Shown in pieces: positions 8,561-16,998 of a DNA stretch of 17,295 nucleotides (positions are counted from its first letter, which is position 1; every line of letters begins with the position of its first letter). The notes beneath the pieces were generated by a model. That model saw only the letters and a list, made by a program, of their open reading frames with translations, ran no database searches and was not told the DNA's origin. The translations under genes and the position numbers were made by a program. The DNA is from Asterionellopsis glacialis (lineage: Eukaryota; Bacillariophyta; Plagiogrammaphyceae; Rhaphoneidales; Asterionellopsidaceae), in NCBI GenBank assembly GCA_014885115.2, contig WKLE02000676.1, positions 1 to 17,295 on the forward strand, given 5' to 3'.

Positions 8561-10710
8561 TCACTTGATTGTTCCTATATTTGGTAGTGTTTGCATTTTC
8601 TTCTTCTCGCTGAATTTCTTCTTCTCTGCTGTTGTGAGGTATGCACCACCATCCAAATGTCCAGTGAAAAACATACCACTGTGGTCATCAAGGATATAAC
8701 AACCAAATTTTCCGTGACCTTGTGCTAATCCTAACCGCTCAGCGGATTTCACAATGACAGGGCTTTTAACCCAAAAAAAGGAATTATTGAAGAATGGGTC
8801 AGAAAAATCATTGGGGAAAAAAGTGATTTCATCTCGCTGATGCCCAAATCTAAACCCACTTACCTGAGTTTGTCCTCTACAAATCCACCCTTCGCGACCA
8901 TTTTGTTTTTTGGGTCAAAGATAAAGTCACGATAGAAGGCTGTTTCACAAATGTGAGTATTGTCGTACCAGAACACTGTAGGTGTAAGGGTCAGTTGGTG
9001 GAATCCGTCTGGTGTAGGATTATCCTTTAACCATTTCTCTTGTTCTGTAGCCTGTACACATCCACTGTAGGTTTGTGCTAATGAATCAATACTTCGTCTA
9101 ATTTTGGATGTTGTGCATTCCATGCTTTGTACAGAACTTCCCTTTGGACCCCACATATCAGATGGGAGGAGCAATTCAGGTGGTCGAAGGATAAGTTGAC
9201 TCAATTCATCGTGTGCAGTCTTCCCATATTTACTGAGGAATATATCACCATACATCAAATTACTTCTCATATTGATACCAATGTACTTCACTTTAGAACG
9301 ATTCTTATATATTGTTGTGAAAGCTTGTTTTATAGGTGTCGGTCTCATGAAGGTACGATCATGTTGAATAACACATACGTACGGGGTGGACACATTATGC
9401 CGCAGGGCGTGTCGCAAGGCAAAGCCATAGCCATGTCGTGATGGTAATTCTACCACAGATGTATTATAAAAAGGTGCTTCACCTGCTTGACACTTTTGTT
9501 GCAATGCCTGTTTAAAATGTTGGTAGTTTTCGGCTTGATGCGATGTAGCAATACCGTTCCTCAAGGCTTGTTTGGTATTGGCATGTTTACGAGTAACCTT
9601 CTTGGGTTTCTTCAACTGACCATTCTTGTCTCTGGCATCGGCTTCGTCGCTATCATCATCTTCTTCAAATACTCGACATCCATCACACACAATTACCTTT
9701 GGACATTTTTGTGCAAACTCTAATCCGGCTAATTCGAATGTTTCCATAGTTTTTTCCAGCAATTCAGTAGATGGATGTGATTTGATAGGTGATGTTGTAA
9801 TGATTATTGTCATGAGTTCCGACATGCTTGGCATTTCATTTTCGTTTTGCAGAATCTCGCTCTTATGTTCACTAGCATCATTTGTTATCGCGTTTCTTTC
9901 CAGTACTCCTAGGTTCGACATTGCCTGTGCCAATGACTGCTCATCTTGACAAATACTGCTGTCGCCATTTTTTTTAAGAATCATACCATTCAACTTAATC
10001 AAGATTACCTTTTGTTCTTTGTTGTCTCTACTACAAGCAATGTTATATCTCCAGTTCCATAAGGAATCTTGTGTTTTGATGCATAATGAATTAGGCTTCA
10101 TTTGGACATCCATATGCTTTTGAACATTCCAACACTCTGGATGGCGTTGTTCAGGAAGATGCAAGGCTTGAGTTGCATGTCCTACCAAACATAATTGTGC
10201 TACGTAGCAATTACAACATTCACTATGATTTCCATCACTTCCTTCCGTAGTGGCAGAAGAAGATGTCATGTAACATTTACAATCGGTTGAGATGGATTCA
10301 AAGACAGTAAGTTGTTCTTCTGGTGTAGCGGTTGGTCGATTTTGATGTGTCAATTCTTCTACAATGATTTGATGTGGATGTTGAAACTTTCTATGCGTGG
10401 CCAGGAATCTCTGAACCAAGCTTTTCAAAATTGGTGGAACAACAGGACTATTTTCTTTCGATAATGGGGGTGGAGAAGAATTTCCATTCTTGTCATTTGA
10501 AAAAATATATTTTTGCATTTTTCGTTTGTGTACAAAACCTTCCGATGACCAAGAATTATTATTAATTTCATCCAATAATTTAGATGATTCTTCTTGTGTT
10601 GAAATAAAATTTTGAATCATGTGGAACCCATCAGGAAAAGTTCCACTTTGTTCTTTATCACAGTTTGCATTATCAGTAGTACTTTCAGGATTATGAGTCG
10701 TTGCTGTCAT
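8561..10710 (-). CDS. Degenerate AlkB-like domain fused to GT-A glycosyltransferase-like domain
   Basis: Exons 10710-8864 and 8762-8561 encode 682 residues. Residues about 26-240 resemble the AlkB/ALKBH8 2OG-Fe(II) oxygenase fold: DGFHMIQNFISTQEESSKLL (start), HPHQIIVEEL (strand before the iron site) and PNSLCIKTQDSLWNWRYNI, aligning to the family's RxSLLVMTGESRYxWTHGI block. The HxD pair and distal His are not evident. After an acidic linker, residues about 298-610 look like a GT2-type GT-A fold: MTIIITTSPIKSHPSTELLE (first strand and helix), KVIVCDGC, RHGYGFALRHAL, and YVCVIQHDRTF with H450-D451 at the DxD position. Exon 2 adds GLAQGHGKFGCYILDDHSG. There is no signal peptide, so a cytosolic or nuclear site is inferred. 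Substrate is unknown. Domain calls are from motif recall, not a search. Confidence 0.7.
8763..8863 (-). other. Intron of AlkB-like/GT gene
   Basis: A 101-nt phase-2 intron with donor CTCAG|GTAAGT and acceptor GGTTAAAAG|CCCTG after a T-rich tract. The junction yields AGC (Ser), giving EDKLSPVIVKSAERLG. Retention would stop the protein soon after EDKLR. Confidence 0.85.
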
Positions 10711-11216
10711 GATGATGTTGTCTATTTATAATACTCTTCGTCCCAAAGTTTTCTGGACCTGTTTTCTTTAAAATTATAAATCGTTTTAAGGTGGATGAAG
10801 CTTTCCTCTTTCGTTTGTATATAGAAGTTCAATATCTTAAGATGGGTAATCAGTGGCGCTTATGACCAAAACAGCATCGGTTGTCTGTTGGCAAAGTAGC
10901 AAATACGACGACAAACAATATGGGCAAAGAACAAAACGAAAAATGAAAGTGAAAAAAATGGTTTTTTCCAATTTTTACTTTTTTGGCGTTTGTGAGTGTG
11001 AGAGTCTGTTTTCGTCCGATTGGATGTATCAGTGCACGTCAGTGGTCGCAGTCATCAACATCACAGAGAGAGAAAAGCTGTTCCTGCCTCCGCAGATATC
11101 GGCACAACTTAAAAGTCGCAACAACTACCTAGTGAAACACAGAACACCCGACTTGGCGATACACTAAAGTTACTTGTACCGCATCAAAGAGAACCTATAA
11201 AAAAACAAATATCACT
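10711..11216. promoter_or_regulatory. Divergent promoter region, AlkB-like/GT and NifU-like genes
   Basis: This 506-bp gap holds the palindrome ATCTTAAGAT (10834-10843), an ACGTCA half CRE (11036-11041) and an ATTGG/CCAAT box near 11019-11024. TATAAA-type sequences lie within about 30 bp of both ATGs (TATTATAAATAG on the minus strand near 10721-10732; CCTATAAAAAAA near 11194 on the plus strand), unusually close if they are real TATA boxes. Short open frames here have no recognisable content. Confidence 0.45.
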
Positions 11217-12173
11217 ATGATTCTTCGGTTTTCCTTCCTTTTAACGGTTTGTCCTTTGTTGGCACCAGTTGTTTCAGGATTTGGTTTTGTTTCTCCATAT
11301 TCTTCTACTATTAATAATGAAAAGAATGTAGTATTGAAAACAACAGCATTTGTTTCGTCGCCCTCGCGTTCCCAAAAAAGTAATCAATTTCGGTTACAAA
11401 TGTCAGACGATTTTAGTAACTTTGCTTATATGGATGATGATGATGATCTACTTTTTGATAAAGAATTGGACAAAAGAGATTATGCCAAAGAAGAAGATTC
11501 ACAAGAACTTAAAGCTGAAGTGGGGAGTTCATTAGAACCACCTGAAATTGATCCTGAATTCGATGCTGAGCCCATGTTTTTACCACAAGGTTAGTTTTTA
11601 TTTTTTACAGAGGAGGGGTACACTTTGGGAGATTACAGTTGTACTCCTAGTGGCAGCATTGAATGTGGCACCGTTTTGTGATACAAATACTTTTTATTGG
11701 AGAGGAATACTTTATGGAGGTTAGGGGTGGATGAACGGTTACATTTTTTCACTTCTGATGACAAGTTTATTATGTCGATACCATACAAATCTGTTTTTTA
11801 GTGCATTTGTGAAAGAAACTAATTTTCAATCCATTCTTCATTCCATACTGTTACGAAACAAAACATAGGGTCACAATTAGAATTGAACGAAGAGAACGTG
11901 TTGGGAGTATTGGCGGCATGCCGTGAAGAAATCGGTACATTATTTGGTTATAGTGCTGAAAATCGTGGTGTAGGTATAACAGGTGGAGTTGATTTTGTCG
12001 AATTAGATGGTCCAATTGTTATGCTGAGACTCAAGGGGCGATTTTGGCATCAACGTCCTACGGTTTTAGCACGTGTTGGAGCATACCTAATTGGACGTAT
12101 ACCTGAAATTATTGATGTTGTGATTGAAGATGAGTATCAGTTAACAGATGAAGCAAATGAAGCAGCCTTGTAA
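11217..12173 (+). CDS. Plastid-targeted NifU C-terminal-like protein without CxxC
   Basis: Exons 11217-11589 and 11869-12173 encode 225 residues. MILRFSFLLTVCPLLAPVVSG is a signal peptide, followed by FGFVSPYSS, a Phe-type plastid-import site, and a Ser/basic transit-like stretch. An acidic linker (73-118) leads to a domain at 129-217 (ELNEENVLGVLAACREEIGT ... ELDGPIVMLRLKGRFWHQRP ... YLIGRIPEIIDVVIEDE). It follows the NifU C-terminal scaffold pattern (ENV..VL, DG..V.LRLKG, IPEI), but the iron-sulfur-binding CxxC is replaced by F183-W-H-Q186. NifU proteins scaffold Fe-S clusters; without the cysteines this one may have a non-cluster plastid role. The 3' end lies 65 bp from the convergent kinase gene. 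Confidence 0.75.
11590..11868 (+). other. Intron of NifU-like gene
   Basis: A 279-nt phase-1 intron: donor CAAG|GTTAGT, branch-like ACTAATTTTC near 11818, acceptor AACATAG|GGTCAC. The junction gives GGG (Gly) and continues GSQLELNEENV. The donor is GTTAGT rather than GTAAGT. Confidence 0.75.
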
Positions 12174-12238
12174 AATCGTACGTAAAGCACAAGTTACAGG
12201 TACAGTACTTATTTTAAAGTAAAGATACAAAAGCTAGT

Positions 12239-13540
12239 TTATACCGTAGTGGCCGATCTTTTGAAAATTCTGTCTCTTACAGATCGGCGGGAATGGTTTG
12301 ACCAATTCGTGAGCATCCTGTCTTCTTCTTGAGGAGCGGAATTTGACCTTCTAAAATCCGAAATGGTCCTGTTGGAATGCTTTGAACAACAAGACAATTC
12401 ATCTTCAAGTAATAATTCTGCGTTGTCGGCTGCAGCGGTAATTTCATTTTCAATTTTTTGGGCAACTCGATTGAAATCGGGTCTGGATTCTGGTTGGACT
12501 TCCCAACATGAACTTATCAAACTTTTTAAATTCTTTGACATAGTAACACCCTTCAGAGGCGGGCGTACTTTCTTGACGAATACTTTATTTTCGAAATCAT
12601 TCGCATCCTTCAGTTTGGAGTATGGTTTTTGTAAATTGCATATTTCCCATAACAGGAGACCGAAGGAATATACGTCTGCAGGCAAACCGTACATTCGCCC
12701 TTTTGCATTCTCGGGTGCCATATATCGTAAAGTCCCACAATGAGCTGTCATGAGACGATCGTCATCTTGAGGGTCAACGTGTCTTGCAAGGCCAAAGTCG
12801 AAAATCTTCACTTGATTATCAGAATTAAAGCCTACATTGTCGGGCTTTAGGTCTCTGAAAAGGATTTTTTTCGAGTGTATGTATTCCATCCCTTTTGCAA
12901 TTCCAAGAGCTGCCTCCTCTAGACGATCTACGACAGCAGCTGAAGACACATCTGAAGGCACACCTTTCCCCATTCGGAATCTCAAGAACTTTGATTTCTT
13001 CTCGCTTTTCCACTTGATAATTCTCTTGTCCAGCGTATCAAACAATTGCTCCATGATTAAGAAATAACCTTCGCCTTGGAGTGATTCTTTGAGATTGCCA
13101 CCTTTCTTGCCAACGATGCGGATGATGTTCTCATGTTGTAAGTGCTCAAGAATTGTTGCCTCCATAAAGAGGTCAGTAGCTCCAACGGTTAACAGGGATC
13201 TTTGCTTGAGGGTCTTTGGACGAAGTTTTTTTACTGCAATATTTTCCTGGGATCCGTGCAGTTTTCGTTGGCTAGATCTAAGGTGAAGCTTGGCATTGCA
13301 GACATCAGAAAAAAATCCATTACCCAATACTTCACCGAGGCTGAGATTGGACCAACTAAGATTCATAACATGTTGTCTGGATGCTGCACTCTTGTCGTCC
13401 TCATCCTTAGAGTTACTAGATGCGAGCATTGAATCAACAAAGTGCGTTGCCTTTTCTGAAGCATCATGGCCGACCTCGGCGAGAGTGTTTAGGCTCAAGC
13501 GCCTGTTCATAAATTCTGGTCTATTATCAATGTTTGCCAT
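12239..13540 (-). CDS. TKL-like protein kinase
   Basis: A single exon of 433 residues; the ATG is in a strong context (caaaATGGca). The kinase domain spans about 67-370. The Gly-rich loop is GNGFFSDV (73-80), the ATP-binding Lys is K104 in IAVKKL, and the helix-C Glu is probably E127. The catalytic loop is FRDLKPDN (228-235), so the usual HRD His is Phe; the catalytic Asp (D230) and Asn (N235) are intact. DFG is 248-250 and APE 275-277, and the closing SCWEVQPESRPDF is typical of tyrosine-kinase-like enzymes. Both tails have Arg-Arg-x-Ser type sites (RRLS at 13-16; RRSNS at 397-401), which could be phosphorylated. No membrane segment or signal peptide is seen, so it is cytosolic or nuclear. 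Activity is expected; the substrate is unknown. Confidence 0.92.
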   Translation of the reverse strand: MANIDNRPEFMNRRLSLNTLAEVGHDASEKATHFVDSMLASSNSKDEDDKSAASRQHVMNLSWSNLSLGEVLGNGFFSDVCNAKLHLRSSQRKLHGSQENIAVKKLRPKTLKQRSLLTVGATDLFMEATILEHLQHENIIRIVGKKGGNLKESLQGEGYFLIMEQLFDTLDKRIIKWKSEKKSKFLRFRMGKGVPSDVSSAAVVDRLEEAALGIAKGMEYIHSKKILFRDLKPDNVGFNSDNQVKIFDFGLARHVDPQDDDRLMTAHCGTLRYMAPENAKGRMYGLPADVYSFGLLLWEICNLQKPYSKLKDANDFENKVFVKKVRPPLKGVTMSKNLKSLISSCWEVQPESRPDFNRVAQKIENEITAAADNAELLLEDELSCCSKHSNRTISDFRRSNSAPQEEDRMLTNWSNHSRRSVRDRIFKRSATTV

Positions 13541-16115
13541 TTTGCCGCTTTGATTGCAAGACCCGATTTGATTTTAGAAAAAAATGAGAATACGGTATCA
13601 ATTGCGAATCTGAAGAAGATAAAGTCGCCACGACCAAAGGGCCAAAAATAATAAAGCAGAGGGAGGAATAAGCGATCTCTCTAGTCTAGATCCCTAGATT
13701 GTGACTTCTTTTGTGGTGTGTTCCTGGTTGTTCTTGAGCACAAGACTTCAATCAGAGAACAGGAAACAGCAAACATGCTATTTAGTCAACATTGAGACCT
13801 TGTTTATATAGAATTCATGAGGATATTCTCGAATACCAGAGATACCACCTGGAATAGTGGACTGGTACTCAACTTGGAATCACGACATTGAACTTCGTCT
13901 GCTCCGCACGATCGACTTACTGTACATACAGCTACAGGTAAGCTCGTTATTACCTCGAGCCCGACGGAAGGAACACAGTAGAAAGTTCAGTACCTGTAGT
14001 ACTGTAATGGCAAAGTCCTACCCTACAAAATATCTATGCTAACACAGTTTTAGTCGTAGCTTGGAGTAATTTCCTGGAACAACTTTTAATGATTGGAAAT
14101 ACTCAAATATCTGCCAAACAAGGACTACAGTAGTGTATGGGTTGTTGTTTTATAGTTGAATACTTACTGCTACAGATTGGTACATGTTGTAACAGGTATA
14201 GGAGTCGGGGCCTAGTTTTCGACAAATACGATCTGTATATCGCATTTCGATTTTGATTGGCGGACCAATAAAGAATTTAGATAACAAAATAATAGATATA
14301 TTAGGGTATTCATTTTTAGTATAAGTCCTACATCAAGCTGCTTTCTTCGTAATCATTTTTCACTGTAATGATTTGAATGAAAGGTTCTGTGCATGTCCAT
14401 ACATTGAAGAACATACTACCTGGTATTTTGGTTCTTATTACAGATCAAATAACTCAAATCGCCAGACTCTAGATTACTGGTTTGCCGTCGAACGATGTAG
14501 GTATAATTAGACCTACTGTAGTATTTCGAGGCTCGTTTTAACAATAACAGTCGACAGCTTCATATTGTTTTTTTTTAATATCTGCAAGTTTCATTTATTA
14601 TTTCCAAAGAACTTGGTTCGTTAATTTTATCTTGCTATCATTGCATTTCATTTGTTCACAAGCACCCTTTTCCATGTATTTTCTACTATTTCAAATAAAT
14701 CTAGCAGACATAGACTTTAGAGGAGGGTTCTAATTTAGAGATCTTTATTATTTCCAAAATGCAAATGTAGCTCGCGGCAAAAAAGAGCGCCAAAAGACTG
14801 TTTACAGTATGCGTACTTAGCATCCCGCGCTGATGGTGGCTCCTTTCCACAAAAGACTTAAATTGTAACTTCGTAAAAAATCAAATACTGTTTATAAAGT
14901 GTTGTGTCAACTTTATAATATATCTTACACACACTCTAGAGCAGCATTCTTCTACGGTGCCGTGGAAAAGGCCAATTACGATCTAAACGGTCTCAGTGGG
15001 TTTCTAACGCTATAAAGTAATATAGTTGTAAACCAGTCAAGCACAAGTATCAACATCTCCTGCAATTGTGCAATTATGATTTGCAATATACAGTATCAGG
15101 AATGTCGTAGTTTAATACTGTATTTTTCAACATCTGGTGATAGATCCAGTGGACGATTATTGATACATTTGTTTTATTGCACCTTTCGAATTAAAAAAAA
15201 AACACTCTTTTCTCCACAACAAGTTTCTTTTCATAGGTAGGGTTTTACATTCATAATAATTATAATACCTGGTACATCATGAAGATAGTTCTCTACAATA
15301 AAACAAACATAGCTGAATCTTACCTCTAAAACAGCATATTTTGAAAAACTAAGATATCTCTGAATTTTTTATACTATTGTGAAGGTTCACAAAACCAAGC
15401 AACACGGATAAGGTCCGTGGTTCAACCTTCGAAGAATGTGGTTAATCTCAATACTATGAAACTTCTGTATACTATGGGGGGGGGGGTTCAAGTTTCGATT
15501 GCATCATTGGATACTCATGAGATAGATGTGAAAAGCTGCTCATGTATGACGCGAGAGATACACACTATATAAATATTTTACATGCAATAACATGTGGTGA
15601 CGAAAGTAAGTGACAAAACATACAGAGACAGAAACAAGGATCTGCATGATCGGCTTAAGGATATGGTGTTTGTAGAGAGATTAAAAAATAAAGTGTTTTT
15701 GTGTTTTTCAGGATTATGTTGAGTTAGGTAGTTCCCTATAATCTTAAAAACAAAAAAACGTCAACATCATAATATGTAGCTCGCCCCCAACTTTTTTATC
15801 ATATCCTACTTTAATCCATATTCGTTTTCGAAACCATTACTTACTGGAATTCGGAGGACACCTCGTCATGATTTTACACAATAAGAAATTCTCCAAGTCA
15901 GTGCTTGTAACAAAAACAAAACAGACCACACTACACCATATCATCCCAATACTTTTTACCTATCCTCCCTCATCCTCTATTGTTTTGTCATTATAATCAT
16001 TTACTTTTTTTCAAATCTAAAATCTGAGAAAAATAGAACTTTTATGTACAAGAACAAACAACAACACTTAACACAATCAAATAATTGTGTGTCAAGCGGT
16101 CTAACCATTTTTTGT
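13541..16115. other. 2.6 kb gene-free region with small hairpins
   Basis: No gene with a recognisable domain on either strand; open frames stay at or below about 60 codons. The first few hundred bases are the kinase upstream region. Visible structure includes stems at 14351-14373, 14497-14516, 14892-14918 and 15381-15430, a 15-nt direct repeat TTTATTATTTCCAAA (14594-14608 and 14744-14758), an 11-G run (15476-15486), TACCTGGTA palindromes (14417-14425, 15266-15274), and intron-like signals at 15606-15711. The last few hundred bases include the 3' end of the E2 transcript. Confidence 0.6.
15381..15430. other. Nested inverted repeat, possible structured RNA
   Basis: An outer perfect 7-bp stem, GAAGGTT (15381-15387) with AACCTTC (15424-15430), encloses an inner perfect 6-bp stem, CACGGA (15403-15408) with TCCGTG (15414-15419), with loop TAAGG. 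It lies in the gene desert. It is not a tRNA: the arms and T-loop consensus do not fit. Either strand could be the transcribed one. Confidence 0.35.
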
Positions 16116-16998
16116 TTACTTGGCATATTCCTTTGTATACTTTTTGGCTTGCTTTTCGAATTCCTTGGGCTTGTCACGTAATTGGGCAGCAATGGCTTCC
16201 TCTAGGGGATGATCACCATCTGGATTTTGAAGCATGACATAAATAAGTGTCAAGCAATGCCTAACATTCAGGGTAGGACCCCAACCTTCACCAATCAAAT
16301 CAGCACAAATCTCACCACTTTCTGTTTTAATGGAAGGATGGTATGTTTTCGTCAAAAATTGAACATGGGGTGGTTTAAAGGGGTATTGAGCTGGAAATTC
16401 AACCCTCAAGGTGAAGCGTCCACCAGCATAGGGTGTGTTCTCAGGACCTGTCATAATCACTCTCCAGTTGTGAATATCATCTTCATTGACAAGTTCAATG
16501 GTACAATAATCTAATGGAGTCTTTTCGAGTTGACTTTTTTCCTATAATCAATATGGTTTTTTGTTGGTTAGTTTGTGGGGAAAGCTATTAGTTAGATAAT
16601 TAGTACGGTCGTGAAAAATGAAAAATGGTAGGAACTCAAATGTCCGAATATCAACAAAAAAAGACGAATAGTCAAGAAACACCCAACAAACCCAGATGAG
16701 GAGGACCACCACTGCAAAGTAAAACATTACAATCCCGTGTTGCACTGTACTGTATGTGATTTATTCCAGTCGTGTCAGGTTCAAACTCGTCTCTCTAGCT
16801 CCTACTAGCAGAGAAGAGGACCAAAAAATATCCTTTTGTACTCCCAAAAACGCCAACACGAATAGTGAACGAGATGGCCGATTCTCACACCTCAGTTATC
16901 TTTTTCTCTCTCTCCTCCCCCCTTTCTGCAGACGGTAACAAGAGCATCGACGTTTCCATCGTTTTGCAGCTTACCTTCAAAATGCGTCTGGATGACAT
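16116..16998 (-). CDS. Ubiquitin-conjugating enzyme E2 (UBC fold)
   Basis: Exons 16998-16975 and 16541-16116 encode 149 residues, the usual length of a class I E2 with no long extension. The first exon gives only MSSRRILK, the start of helix 1; the second continues EKSQLEKTPLDYCTIELVNE. Core landmarks are GPENTPYAGGRF (40-51), FPAQYPFKPP (57-66), YHPSI (75-79) and GEICADLI (84-91), with C87 as the catalytic cysteine, followed by GWGPTLNVRHCLTLIYVMLQ. The HPN motif reads HPS (76-78), changing the Asn that supports isopeptide-bond formation in most E2s. It carries activated ubiquitin or a related modifier from E1 to E3 in cytosol or nucleus. The subfamily is not certain; it is nearest by eye to the UBE2D/UBE2L type. 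Confidence 0.9.
16542..16974 (-). other. Intron of E2 gene
   Basis: A 433-nt phase-0 intron with donor AAG|GTAAGC and acceptor GATTATAG|GAA. Branch-like CTAAC sites (AAACTAACC near 16563-16572 and TCTAACTAATAG near 16588-16599) lie upstream of the acceptor. It is the longest intron in the window and separates an 8-codon first exon from the rest; its position within helix 1 could allow alternative first exons. Confidence 0.85.

Noticed and set aside
14158..14178. U1 snRNA 5' end (ATACTTACTG)
   Set aside because: It lacks the CCTG of the consensus, and no U1-like stems or Sm site follow.
15381..15430. tRNA gene, because of GGTTCAA near 15418
   Set aside because: The GGTTCAA is not flanked by a matching T-arm, and no acceptor, D or anticodon arms can be drawn.
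15476..15486. G-quadruplex
   Set aside because: There is only one run of 11 Gs; no further G-tracts close by to form an ordinary four-tract quadruplex.
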